51,402 nt of DNA, taken from the NCBI GenBank assembly GCA_035686305.1, contig DASRZP010000054.1, positions 1 to 51,402 on the forward strand, given 5' to 3'. This stretch comes from Thermodesulfovibrionales bacterium (lineage in GTDB: Bacteria > Nitrospirota > Thermodesulfovibrionia > Thermodesulfovibrionales > UBA9159). Positions 37,517-46,439 of the stretch are shown one piece after another (positions within the stretch are counted from its first letter, which is position 1; every line of letters begins with the position of its first letter). Under the pieces are notes generated by a model. It ran no database searches, had not been told where the DNA came from, and was given only the letters and a program-made list of their open reading frames with translations. Made by a program: the position numbers and the translations under genes.

Positions 37517-37764
37517 CTTTTTCCAGCATTCTTTCACGGTGGTATTGAAGTTCTGACCAGTCCCTAACCCGGAAGATTCATCCGTGTTTTCTCCCGGGAG
37601 CAACATCCGCTGGGCCTGTCATTGCAGCGTTTGTTTGTGGCTGAAACAAGCTCCGGCAGGCCTTGTTGAAGCTGTCCTATTCTGGTCGCACTCTTCATAG
37701 GGGCGCATTTTGACTGTACACCGCCTTTTTAAATTGATCCAGTCTGTCAATGCCGATTTCTTTC

Positions 37765-37793
37765 TTGATCTGCATTGCAAATAACCCTATAAT
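37765..37793 (+). promoter_or_regulatory. sigma-70 promoter of the spermidine-synthase-like gene
   Basis: TTGATC (37765-37770), a 17-base spacer and a perfect TATAAT (37788-37793), 30 bases before the ATG at 37824. AAGGAG lies in the short leader. Confidence 0.6.
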
Positions 37794-37823
37794 CTAATAA
37801 CATCTCGAAGGAGAAATACCCTG

Positions 37824-40823
37824 ATGGAACAAAGAGGCCCTCGTCTGTTCTTCATAATATTCACTGCATCAGGCTTTGCCGGCCTCATCTATGAATCCAT
37901 TTGGACCCACTATTTAAAGTTGTTTTTGGGCCATGCCGCCTATGCTCAAGCTCTTGTCCTCGCTGTCTTCATGGGAGGTATGGCAATAGGTTCTCTGCTC
38001 TGTTCAAAATATTCTGCTCGTCTGGACAATTTGTTGGTTGGCTATGCCGTTGTTGAGGTGGTTATAGGCATCTGCGCGGTTTTCTTCCATCCCCTCTATG
38101 TCCACTTTATCGATTGCGCGTATACAACGCTTATTCCGGAGATGGGCTCCCCTCTCCTGGTAGCAATTTTCAAATGGACCGCGGCAAGCATATTGATTTT
38201 ACCCCAGTGCATCATGCTCGGCATGACGTTCCCGCTTATGACCGCCGGTCTTATACGGAGAATGCCGCAGCTTCCCGGTTCCATCGTTGCAATGCTTTAT
38301 TTTACCAATAGCATTGGCGCAGCAGTCGGCGTTTTGGCAACAGGGTTTCTCTTCATAGCATGGGTTGGTCTGCCTGGAACGCTGGTCATAGCAGGATGTA
38401 TCAACATCGTTGTGGCAGCTATCGTTTGGCTTGAGGATAGGAAGAGCCGAACCTATCGAACCGAAGCCCGTCCTGCCACAGGCATCTCTCCATCAAGCGC
38501 CATGTCCGTGGTAATGTATACTATTTTTCTTCTGATCGCTTTGTCGACGGGGCTCTCCTCGTTTCTTTATGAAATCGGATGGATCAGAATGCTCAGCCTC
38601 GTGTTGGGCTCTTCTACCCATGCCTTCGAGCTCATGCTGAGCGCATTCATCGCGGGCATTGCCTTCGGCGGTTTATGGATTAAACGACGGATAGATTTAC
38701 TCGATGACCCGCGAAGCTTTCTGGCGCTTGTGCAAATTGCGATGGGCATACTGGCGCTTGCAACCCTTCCTGTCTATGGCAGCACCTTCACCGTGATGGC
38801 ATGGTTGATGAGAAACCTGCCGAAGTCAGATGTGGGGTATATGCTATTCAATATCTCGAGCCACGCCATTGCGCTGGTCGTCATGCTGCCGGCTGCTTTC
38901 TGTGCAGGCATGACCCTTCCCCTTATTACCACGACACTCCTTCGCAACGGCGCAGGTGAACGAAGTATCGGCTCAGTTTATGGATTTAACACGATCGGAT
39001 CCATTCTGGGCGTCTTTATTGCCATCCACCTGGCGATGCCTCTCCTTGGCCTCAAAGGCATGATTATCCTTGGAGCAGGTGTGGATATTGCACTTGGAGT
39101 TGGGCTGGCATGGTGGGTGTCTCCCTCGTGGCGTACCCCCGGAGCATATACGACCGTGGGTGTCGTTGCCCTACTGCTCCCTATGTTCCTTGTGAAGCTC
39201 GATCCCAGAAAAATGGCTTCAGGCGTGTATCAATTTGGGTTGTTGCCCGAACAGACAAAAGAGGAGACCCTCTTCCACCGTGATGGGAAAACAGCCACGG
39301 TATCAGTCACAAAGGACAACAAATACATGGCGATCAAAACCAACGGGAAAACTGATGCGGGCATCCAGGTAATCGGCAGCGGCCATTCGAGGGATGAAGA
39401 AACCATGGCAATGCTGGGTGCTGTCGGTATTATTCTTAGACCTGAAGCTAGAACAGCGGCCATTATCGGATGGGGCTCAGGACTAACAACCCACACTCTT
39501 TTGGCGGCTCCGTACATCGAAAGCGTCGATACCATTGAGATCGAACCTGAGATGATTAAGGGAGCGACTCTCTTCGGCTCGCGTGTGCGTTTTGCTTATG
39601 AGGACCCCCGCAGCCACGTGAAGATCGAAGATGCAAAGTCCTATTTCTCTTTCTATAACAAGAAATATGACCTTATTATCTCTGAGCCTTCCAATCCCTG
39701 GGTCAGCGGTATAGCAAGCCTTTTTACAAAAGAATTTTACTCTCGCGTACGGGCATACTTAAATGAAAACGGTCTGTTCATTCAGTGGCTTCACCTCTAC
39801 GATATTGACATGCCCCTTGTTGCTTCTATAATGAAGGCTCTTTCGCCTTATTTTTCCGATTATGTAATCTATGCGACAAATTCTACCGATGTCCTTATTG
39901 CTGCATGTCCCTCCGGGAATATCCAAGGGCCGATGACTTCGTTCTTAGCCATGAAAGACCTCATGAATGAACTCAATAAACTCGATATAATGGGACTCCC
40001 GGATATTAACGTTCGTGTGATAGGGAATAAGGCGACGCTCTCGCCGTTTTTTGAGAGTTACAATATACCGCCCAATTCCGATTACGCGCCTATCGTCGAC
40101 CTTTACGCAGTAAAGAGTCGATTTTTTGGCTCAAGAGCCTATGATCCGTTTCACAGTATTCAGTTTGATCGACTTCCGATTTTAGAAATGATCGGGAAGC
40201 AACATGTAAATCTCATTACAGCTAATGTGACGTATTCAACCTATCCAAAAGCACTCAGGATTCATTTTGCAGACATGCTTTATCAGTACCTATTGAAGGA
40301 TCAGTTGCAATGGAACCATCCTGAAGCGCCGCTGCATGAGGAGAGCCGGATGGCAATTATACATGCCAAACAGGTCCTCTTAGGAGAGTGTTCGGAAGAT
40401 GTCTTGAAATTAGAATGGTGGCAGGCAATGCTTCATATCATTGCCGATTTCGTCCCCTGCTGGTCACCTGGACAGCTTGCTGAGCTTTTGCATAGCATCG
40501 AAACTTCAGCATGCGCAAAGCACTTTTCTGTTTCTCAACGTGACTTCATTGACCTGATTAAAGCAGTGGGGGAAAAAGACTCCGCACGTATGGCTGGATA
40601 TTCAAAAAAACTGTTGGAACAGAGGGAGAATAATCTGACAGACGCCGATCTTTTAGAATATATACTATCTGCAGGCATCTTGGGAGATTTAGCGGCAGGC
40701 AATATACAGGGAGCCGATCTTCTGTGGCAAAAATACGGCTCTCTCTTGCCCGTTAAAAATGCACAATCTATATCCGTGAGACTCTTAGTGACCCGCCTCT
40801 CTTCCCATAAATCACTTCCCTGA
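37824..40823 (+). CDS. membrane-fused spermidine-synthase-like protein
   Basis: 999 residues in three parts. A polytopic membrane domain (about 10-460, roughly 12-14 helices) has two similar halves: FTASGFAGLIYESIWTHYL, then STGLSSFLYEIGWIRML. A Rossmann domain follows (about 470-740) with AIIGWGSGLTTHTLL, VDTIEIEPEM and YDLIISEPSNPWVSG, as in aminopropyltransferases. Last comes a helical extension of about 250 residues of unknown type. Proteins of this fused kind are widespread but their substrate is not known; the loop GWGSG differs from the G-G-G-D of true spermidine synthases. The 3' end overlaps the DUF488 gene on the other strand by 56 bases. Confidence 0.88.
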   Translation: MEQRGPRLFFIIFTASGFAGLIYESIWTHYLKLFLGHAAYAQALVLAVFMGGMAIGSLLCSKYSARLDNLLVGYAVVEVVIGICAVFFHPLYVHFIDCAYTTLIPEMGSPLLVAIFKWTAASILILPQCIMLGMTFPLMTAGLIRRMPQLPGSIVAMLYFTNSIGAAVGVLATGFLFIAWVGLPGTLVIAGCINIVVAAIVWLEDRKSRTYRTEARPATGISPSSAMSVVMYTIFLLIALSTGLSSFLYEIGWIRMLSLVLGSSTHAFELMLSAFIAGIAFGGLWIKRRIDLLDDPRSFLALVQIAMGILALATLPVYGSTFTVMAWLMRNLPKSDVGYMLFNISSHAIALVVMLPAAFCAGMTLPLITTTLLRNGAGERSIGSVYGFNTIGSILGVFIAIHLAMPLLGLKGMIILGAGVDIALGVGLAWWVSPSWRTPGAYTTVGVVALLLPMFLVKLDPRKMASGVYQFGLLPEQTKEETLFHRDGKTATVSVTKDNKYMAIKTNGKTDAGIQVIGSGHSRDEETMAMLGAVGIILRPEARTAAIIGWGSGLTTHTLLAAPYIESVDTIEIEPEMIKGATLFGSRVRFAYEDPRSHVKIEDAKSYFSFYNKKYDLIISEPSNPWVSGIASLFTKEFYSRVRAYLNENGLFIQWLHLYDIDMPLVASIMKALSPYFSDYVIYATNSTDVLIAACPSGNIQGPMTSFLAMKDLMNELNKLDIMGLPDINVRVIGNKATLSPFFESYNIPPNSDYAPIVDLYAVKSRFFGSRAYDPFHSIQFDRLPILEMIGKQHVNLITANVTYSTYPKALRIHFADMLYQYLLKDQLQWNHPEAPLHEESRMAIIHAKQVLLGECSEDVLKLEWWQAMLHIIADFVPCWSPGQLAELLHSIETSACAKHFSVSQRDFIDLIKAVGEKDSARMAGYSKKLLEQRENNLTDADLLEYILSAGILGDLAAGNIQGADLLWQKYGSLLPVKNAQSISVRLLVTRLSSHKSLP

Positions 40824-41148
40824 CTACGACAGCATTGTTGTGCTCCGTGTCTCGCGCCGCGAAGAGAAGAGTCACTCTTCCCTTTCTTGCCTCGGCCCTC
40901 AGCCTGTCTATTATGTCCTGCTTCTCTCCGAGTTCTTTCGTGTACCTCCTCCTGAACTCCTGCCACCGTGAAGGATCATGGGAAAACCACGTTCGCAGCT
41001 CGTCACTGGGCGCTATCTCCTTCAGCCACTCATCGATGCGCGCACCTTCTTTTTTCACCCCTCGCGGCCAGAGCCGGTCAACAAGGATCCTTTTGCCGTC
41101 CTCCTGAGAAGGAGGATCGTATATCCGCTTTATTCCTATGAGGGGCAT
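40768..41148 (-). CDS. DUF488 family protein
   Basis: 126 residues. IGIKRIYDPPSQEDGKRILVDRLWPRGV, DELRTWFSHDPSRWQEFRRRY and VTLLFAARDTEHNNAVVV are the family's conserved blocks. The function is unknown; the short, soluble form is common in bacteria. The last ten or so residues (KRGGSLRVSRI) extend beyond the usual end and are encoded in DNA shared with the oppositely oriented gene. AGGAT precedes the ATG loosely. Confidence 0.88.
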   Translation of the reverse strand: MPLIGIKRIYDPPSQEDGKRILVDRLWPRGVKKEGARIDEWLKEIAPSDELRTWFSHDPSRWQEFRRRYTKELGEKQDIIDRLRAEARKGRVTLLFAARDTEHNNAVVVREVIYGKRGGSLRVSRI

Positions 41149-41217
41149 GGGCCGTGCATATCCTCAGCCTTCTTCAGGTTGTTCGCTCCACGTCCTTCGG
41201 TTCATGAACGATGACCG

Positions 41218-41550
41218 CTAATTCCCTGTCCCGTAGTTTGCGACAAGATAGTTGATGATCTCTTTTGCATCGTCCTCGCCTATCGGTGCTCCCATGACCT
41301 TTATCATCTTGTTCGTTGTGGCGGTCCATTGAGCCCTCGTGAGCTTCGGCTGCATGGTTATGTAATCAACGCTGTGGCAGATAGCACAGAGAGTCTTGAC
41401 TTTTTCCCTGCCCGGGCCTGCTGTAAGCTCTGTCGGGACCACAGGCATCGTGATGGAACGAACCGTGGTTTGAGAGACACCATAAGCAAATCCTGCAACA
41501 AGACTTAAGGCCAGAATCACTGCCGTTATGATCACGACGATCCTTTTCAT
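41218..41550 (-). CDS. monohaem cytochrome c, probable SorB-like subunit of sulfite dehydrogenase
   Basis: 110 residues with an N-terminal signal segment (1-24). The haem site CAICH lies at residues 55-59, and an axial Met is likely in IKVMGAPI. SVDYITMQPKLTRAQWTATT is typical of the small cytochrome paired with sulfite-oxidising molybdoenzymes. It starts 9 bases after the molybdoenzyme gene, with TAGGAGG in between, so they form one operon. It would accept electrons from sulfite oxidation and pass them to the respiratory chain. Confidence 0.87.
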   Translation of the reverse strand: MKRIVVIITAVILALSLVAGFAYGVSQTTVRSITMPVVPTELTAGPGREKVKTLCAICHSVDYITMQPKLTRAQWTATTNKMIKVMGAPIGEDDAKEIINYLVANYGTGN

Positions 41551-41559
41551 TGCATCCTC

Positions 41560-42750
41560 CTAGGCGACCACGACTCCCGTCTTTTCGATCTTATTCCACA
41601 GATAGCCCGACGGGTTCCAGAGGGTTTCAAAAGGCTGGGACTCGCCGATACTGTTCGTGGCCTTTACCATGATCGTATATTTCCCCGCCTTCTCAGGTTT
41701 CCATTCGTAAAACCACTGTATCCAGGAGTATCGGCCTTTATCCTGACCAAGCCGAGCCTCTCCCCAGCGTTTACCGCTGTCCGTGGATACGATCACATCC
41801 CTGATGCTGTACCCGCCGGAAAAGGCGATCCCCATGATCTCGAGGGGCTTCCCCAGCCTCAGCGTTGTGCCATCAGCAGGCTCAATGACGAGAGACCTCG
41901 TATTCATCCTGTTGAGGGGGACCGTCTTCTTTGGAGGGGTGCCGGCAGGTGTACAGGCACAGGGATTATCAGGGATCCTGTAGGCGGACTTCATCCAGAA
42001 TTCCTCAAAGGGTCTCGGAAGTACCGTAATCTCACTCAATGACTTCACCCAGTACGTCGCGTACCACCCGGGCACAACGATTCTCGCAGGAAAACCATTG
42101 AGCATCGTGAGAGGTTCGCCGTTCATTTCATAGGCGACAATGATGTCATCCTCCAGGGCCATGTCAACGGGAAGGCTCTTCACGAAATCAGGCACGGTCT
42201 GAAGTGGAGGGGTATCAAGACCGTTGAAGGAGACGTCCACTGACCCTGCCTTCATGCCCGCATCATTGAGAATATCCCTGAGGCGGGCGCCGGACCAGAC
42301 AACGTTTCCCATAGCGCCATTCTTCCACTGTCCTCCGGCCACACGGGGCTCGAAGAGGCTCCTGCCGTTCCCGGAACACTGGATCACAGCCGCATAGGTG
42401 ATCTTCTCGTATTTCTTCAGATCTTCCATCGAGAGCCGGAGTTCTTTATCCGCATTACCGCCGACCTTGAGCCTCCATTGGCCCAGATCGACGGATGTCG
42501 GGACATTCGAAATATGCCACCTCACAAAGAGCGCGTTATTCGGCGTAACCAGTTCCTTGAAATATGAGAGAGGGGTTTCGAGCTGGGGCGGTCTCGAGGT
42601 GAGGAGTATGAGATCAGTCTTTTCAGGGAACCTGACCAACCTTCTTTCGTCGGCAAAAAGTGGGGCCGGGACTACTCCGACGGCTGCTACGGCAGACAGG
42701 ACTCCGGTGGTCTTCAAAAAATCCCTTCGGGTATATCTCCTCTGTGTCAT
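41560..42750 (-). CDS. SorA-like periplasmic molybdopterin sulfite oxidoreductase
   Basis: 396 residues. The twin-arginine signal TRRDFLKTTG directs folded export. The molybdenum-ligating Cys125 is in VIQCSGNGRSLFEP. Other cofactor contacts lie in NGFPARIVVPGWYATYWVKS, and a C-terminal dimerisation domain (about 285-390) follows. With its cytochrome partner it should oxidise sulfite to sulfate. Closely related molybdoenzymes act on other substrates (e.g. YedY/MsrP), but the cytochrome pairing and the length favour SorA. GGGAGG precedes the ATG. Confidence 0.87.
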   Translation of the reverse strand: MTQRRYTRRDFLKTTGVLSAVAAVGVVPAPLFADERRLVRFPEKTDLILLTSRPPQLETPLSYFKELVTPNNALFVRWHISNVPTSVDLGQWRLKVGGNADKELRLSMEDLKKYEKITYAAVIQCSGNGRSLFEPRVAGGQWKNGAMGNVVWSGARLRDILNDAGMKAGSVDVSFNGLDTPPLQTVPDFVKSLPVDMALEDDIIVAYEMNGEPLTMLNGFPARIVVPGWYATYWVKSLSEITVLPRPFEEFWMKSAYRIPDNPCACTPAGTPPKKTVPLNRMNTRSLVIEPADGTTLRLGKPLEIMGIAFSGGYSIRDVIVSTDSGKRWGEARLGQDKGRYSWIQWFYEWKPEKAGKYTIMVKATNSIGESQPFETLWNPSGYLWNKIEKTGVVVA

Positions 42751-42870
42751 GCCATACCTCCCTTCATGTTACATACTTACCTAATATCACAAAGGAGAAC
42801 GACATGCAACATATGCAACCAATGAATGTCGGTCACCGGGAAGACGACGGATAATTACCGCTGCTCTCTC

Positions 42871-43725
42871 TCAGCCTTTCTTGAAGAAGGCATAGATCGC
42901 TGAAAAATCCTGTTCACCGATTCCCCGATCAAAGGTCTTCGCATAGAGTTCCTTGACAACAGCTCCGGTAAACAGGGGACTCCTGAGTTCATACGCCAGG
43001 TCCTGAAGACAGTGAAGGTCTTTATAGATGAGGGCATTTGAGAAATGAGGCGAGAAATCTTCTTCAAGGAGTTTCGCCTTTTTTGCGTTCAGGACCATGG
43101 AGTTGCCTGCGCCTGCGGATAATATTTCCACGACATCCCTTCTGTCGATGCCGGCCTTTTCGCCAAGGGCAAGGGCCTCGGCAAGAGTAGCCATAAAGCT
43201 TCCCAGCGTAAGGTTGTTGATGAGTTTCATCTTTGTTGCGAGGGCCGGTTCTCCAAGAAAGAAGAGGTTCTTCCCGATATTTTCGAGAACCGGTTTGACC
43301 TTCTCATACCCTCCCTTACTCCCGCTGATAAGAATGGTGAGAGCTCCCTGGGAAGCAGGGACAACGCTTCCCAAAACCGGTGTCTCAAGATAGATACCGC
43401 CCCGGCTGGAACAGAGCTCATGAAAAGTCTTCACATCTCTGAAGTGGTTTGTCGAGAGATCGACGATAATCTTTCCCGTGATATCGCCGGCAAGAAGTCC
43501 GTCCTCCCGGGTAAAGACTGTATGTACGGCATTGCTGTCAAAAAGGCATAAAAAAATGATTTCCGCTGCTTCCGTCACCGCCTTGGGCGATAGAGCTCTT
43601 TCAACAGATATGTCTTCGGTCTTCCCGGAGGTACGGTTCCAGACCGTCAGAGAGTATCCACATTCCAGGAGTCTCTTCGCAATCGCTTTTCCAAGGTGAC
43701 CGAGTCCGATAAAGCCTATGTTCAT
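42871..43725 (-). CDS. NAD(P)-dependent beta-hydroxyacid dehydrogenase family protein
   Basis: 284 residues from the ATG at 43725, chosen because GGGAGG precedes it and the nucleotide fold begins at once: MNIGFIGLGHLGKAIAKRL. The frame runs 38 codons further up but through repeat DNA. The substrate-binding loop is around TPVLGSVVPASQGALTI, and the catalytic Lys lies in KMKLINNLTLG. This is the 3-hydroxyisobutyrate / glyoxylate reductase (GLYR1-like) group; the substrate is not evident from context. Confidence 0.88.
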   Translation of the reverse strand: MNIGFIGLGHLGKAIAKRLLECGYSLTVWNRTSGKTEDISVERALSPKAVTEAAEIIFLCLFDSNAVHTVFTREDGLLAGDITGKIIVDLSTNHFRDVKTFHELCSSRGGIYLETPVLGSVVPASQGALTILISGSKGGYEKVKPVLENIGKNLFFLGEPALATKMKLINNLTLGSFMATLAEALALGEKAGIDRRDVVEILSAGAGNSMVLNAKKAKLLEEDFSPHFSNALIYKDLHCLQDLAYELRSPLFTGAVVKELYAKTFDRGIGEQDFSAIYAFFKKG

Positions 43726-43792
43726 CTTTTCCTCCCTAGTGTAATGATTCAGAAGTCCCTTTACATAAGAAACGTCGTAAAGTTCCTTGCCC

Positions 43793-43872
43793 GTCATTCC
43801 CGAGGTAGTAATCGGGAATCCATTTTCTTTGGAAAACAAGGGCGCCTGGATTCCCGCCTACGCGGGAATGAC
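43793..43872. repeat. 80-base palindromic intergenic element (GTCATTCCCG ends)
   Basis: GTCATTCCCG (43793-43802) and CGGGAATGAC (43863-43872) are exact inverted ends. Inner parts ATCGGGAATCCA and TGGATTCCCGCC also pair. This kind of element, reading roughly GTCATTCCCG to CGGGAATGAC, is widely scattered in bacterial intergenic DNA and behaves like a REP or MITE. It lies just upstream of the dehydrogenase start. Confidence 0.75.
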
Positions 43873-44108
43873 ACCAAATGCAGTCAAACATATGTAAAGA
43901 AGCGTTAGACTCACTACACTAGATTCTTCAGCCTGAAAAAATTGAGGTGACCCTTGACGGAAGAGTACCAGAAAAGAGTGTTCTCACGCAACCCATCGGG
44001 TTCATCCAGACTTCCTCAGAAACTTTCCCTGCTACCTCGGCGAAGAGATTTCCCCACCGTGGACCGCAACAACGCTTCTCTAAGCATTTGGTAAAATAAC
44101 CATCACCC

Positions 44109-45797
44109 ATGGGACGGCAAATGTTCATAGGAAAGGGATTTGTTGCGATCCTTCTTGTAATATTTCTATGGTGGTGCGTTCAGGACGCTTCTTCAGAGGG
44201 AACGTCAACCTCCAGGGCATCTGATTCAGGACTTGACCTCTCCATTAAGAAGAGGCTAACCGAAGGGAAGACCCCTTCAAGGACTGTTGTCGGAGGAGAG
44301 CAGATCTACTCAACGGTTCTTGTGGAAAGCTTCTATAAGAGAAGAAACTACCAGCCCGCATGGAGCGAGAACGGCCGTTTGCAACAGGTTGACACACTCT
44401 TAAAGGCGATCGGGGAAGCCTACGGCGACGGGCTGACACCTGATTACTATCACTACGGCCCGATACGATCTCTTGTGGCTTCCATAGAAAAGGCATCCTC
44501 TCCTGACCCACCGCGTCTGGCTGACCTCGACATACTCCTCACCGATGCCTTTCTCACGCTCGGTTGTCATCTTTCGGGCGGATGTGTGAACCCGGTGACA
44601 CTTGAAACAGAGTGGTTTGCAAAGCGCCGGGATGTGGATGTGGCCTCTGTCCTTGAGCAGGCGTTGAAGAAGAGACAGCTCAAAGAGGCCCTGGAGAGGT
44701 TCAGGCCGGAAGAGGGATCCTACCTCGGACTCAGACAGGCCCTCGCCCACTACCGTGAGCTGTCGTCAAAGGGTGAATGGTCGCTGGTTCCAGGCGGTCC
44801 CCTCTTGAAAAAGACCTCTCGCTCCGAAAGGGTTGCAGCACTGAGAAGAAGGCTTGCCTCTTCAGGCGACCTTGAACGTAATGATCGAGGAGGAGATTTC
44901 TTTGATGAGACGCTGAGAAAATCGGTAATATCCTTTCAGAAGCGGCATGGGCTCAAGGCCGACGGCATTGTGGGCGTGGAAACACTCGATGCCCTTAACG
45001 TTCCCCTGAAGCAACGGATACGCCAAATGGAGTTGAACATGGAACGGTTGCGCTGGATCCTCAGTAACCGGGAGCAGCGGTCCGTCGTCGTCAATATCGC
45101 CAATTTCCGGCTGGACGTAATCGAAAACGGTCAATCAATCCTCTCAATGAAAGCAGTTGTAGGCAAGCCTTATTGGGACACCCCTGTCTTCACGGCAAAG
45201 ATGACCCACGTCATAATAAATCCTTGTTGGAACGTTCCCGAGAGCATCGCGAGGAAAGAGATTCTGAAGAAGGCCAGGAAGAATCCCCATTATCTCTCAG
45301 AACAGAATATAAAGGTCTTGAAAGGCTGGGGTCCACGGGAAGAGGAAAGAGACCCGGAAACGATTGATTGGTCGAAGATCACTCCGAGCAAGCTCTCGTA
45401 TAGGTTTCGCCAGGAGCCAGGTCCTCTCAATCCCCTTGGCCGTCTCAAGTTTATGTTTCCCAATGCCTTCGACGTCTATCTCCATGACACCCCCGCTAAA
45501 GGTCTCTTTCTGGAGAACGTGAGGACCTTCAGCCATGGTTGCATCCGCATCGAAAGACCCATCGAGTTGGCAGAATACCTCCTGCGGGATGACCCATGGT
45601 GGACGAAGGTAAGATTACTCGCTGCGATAGAGAACGGCGCCGAGCAGAAGGTCTCTATCCCTCATCCGCTCAATGTCCACTTCCATTATCTCACCGCCTG
45701 GGTCGACGAGGCCGGCACCCTTCAGTTCAGAAACGACATCTACGGAAGGGACGTACGCCTCGATGAGGCACTCCGGAAGAAAGCCTCTCTTCCCTGA
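44109..45797 (+). CDS. murein L,D-transpeptidase, YcbB/LdtD type
   Basis: About 562 residues. A signal segment (about 9-29) leads, then a scaffold domain (about 60-250). A peptidoglycan-binding domain follows (about 270-305; SFQKRHGLKADGIVGVETLDALN). The YkuD catalytic domain (about 320-540) has the active Cys478 in TFSHGCIRIE, with His at HDTPAKGLF upstream. It forms 3-3 cross-links in the cell wall. The length and domain order match E. coli YcbB. A second ATG at 44121 is possible; neither has a good ribosome site. Confidence 0.93.
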   Translation: MGRQMFIGKGFVAILLVIFLWWCVQDASSEGTSTSRASDSGLDLSIKKRLTEGKTPSRTVVGGEQIYSTVLVESFYKRRNYQPAWSENGRLQQVDTLLKAIGEAYGDGLTPDYYHYGPIRSLVASIEKASSPDPPRLADLDILLTDAFLTLGCHLSGGCVNPVTLETEWFAKRRDVDVASVLEQALKKRQLKEALERFRPEEGSYLGLRQALAHYRELSSKGEWSLVPGGPLLKKTSRSERVAALRRRLASSGDLERNDRGGDFFDETLRKSVISFQKRHGLKADGIVGVETLDALNVPLKQRIRQMELNMERLRWILSNREQRSVVVNIANFRLDVIENGQSILSMKAVVGKPYWDTPVFTAKMTHVIINPCWNVPESIARKEILKKARKNPHYLSEQNIKVLKGWGPREEERDPETIDWSKITPSKLSYRFRQEPGPLNPLGRLKFMFPNAFDVYLHDTPAKGLFLENVRTFSHGCIRIERPIELAEYLLRDDPWWTKVRLLAAIENGAEQKVSIPHPLNVHFHYLTAWVDEAGTLQFRNDIYGRDVRLDEALRKKASLP

Positions 45798-45937
45798 CTC
45801 TGAAGAATTGTGTTCCCGCTTTCATGATTTCCATCCTCCCGGCATACCATATTCTCATGTCGTTCCGATTTCTCCTTGACTCCTGAGACATCCTGTGATA
45901 AAAGAAAATTAGAGGAAACGTTCTTTCCGATAAAGGG

Positions 45938-46014
45938 GACGGTCGTTCGGGACGGCCGTCAGGGTGTCAAAGAAACAGGACCGGATTCAGCGCTTTTTCT
46001 CCAGCAGAATCCGG
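45938..46014 (+). promoter_or_regulatory. leader with two hairpins before the GYD gene
   Basis: GACGGTCG/CGGCCGTC (45938-45945 and 45953-45960, one G-U pair) and CCGGATTC/GAATCCGG (45981-45988 and 46007-46014, perfect) stand in tandem, ending about 12 bases before the ribosome site. Neither is followed by a T-run. The layout fits a structured leader, but I could not match it to a known riboswitch. Confidence 0.4.
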
Positions 46015-46036
46015 CCAAGAGAGAAAGGAGGATATC

Positions 46037-46321
46037 ATGCCTTATTACGTAATTCTCAGTACGCTGACCGATGAAGGACGGAAGACGATCAAGCAGAACC
46101 CCGAAAGGATCCTCGAGGTTGTCAAGGAACTCGGAGGCATGGGAGTGAAAGTCCATGAACAGTATGCTGTCCTCGGTCCCTATGATTTTGTGAACATTGT
46201 GGAGGCCCCTGACAACGAGACGATCATGAAGGTCTCCATGCATGTCGGTTCGAGAGGGTCGGTCCAGCTCTTAACCCTTGCCGCGTTGCCGGTGGAGGAA
46301 TTCATTAAGAAGATAAAATAG
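46037..46321 (+). CDS. GYD-domain protein
   Basis: 94 residues with a ferredoxin-like fold: YYVILSTLTDEGRKTIKQNP, then VKVHEQYAVLGPYDFVNIVEAPDNE and LLTLAALPVEEF. The central G-P-Y-D-F stands where the family name-giving G-Y-D lies. The function of the family is not established; it is usually cytoplasmic and single-domain. A strong AGAAAGGAGG lies before the ATG, and two hairpins precede it. Confidence 0.88.
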   Translation: MPYYVILSTLTDEGRKTIKQNPERILEVVKELGGMGVKVHEQYAVLGPYDFVNIVEAPDNETIMKVSMHVGSRGSVQLLTLAALPVEEFIKKIK

Positions 46322-46379
46322 GGCTCCGGGGCTTGCTCATGGGCGATGGAAGGCGGTCACCTTCACATTCGCATAAAGA

Positions 46380-46416
46380 GGGAGGCGGGCGCGCTTCAAA
46401 ACCTTTCCCGCCTCCC
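46380..46416. terminator. bidirectional terminator-like hairpin between GYD and apgM genes
   Basis: GGGAGGCGGG (46380-46389) pairs perfectly with CCCGCCTCCC (46407-46416) across a 17-base loop. It stands between two converging genes. There is no long T-run, so termination strength is uncertain. Confidence 0.6.
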
Positions 46417-46439
46417 TACGAATCGAATTTTATGCAACA

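Larger units (their letters stand above)
37351..37823. other. divergent regulatory region between tpsA and the spermidine-synthase-like gene
   Basis: About 470 bases without genes. It holds a likely plus-strand promoter (37765-37793) and a weaker minus-strand candidate (37487-37516). No repeats or terminators were recognised. Confidence 0.5.

Noticed and set aside
45938-45960. Guanidine-II (mini-ykkC) riboswitch in the GYD leader
   Set aside because: The two-hairpin layout is similar, but the loops lack the ACGR motif.
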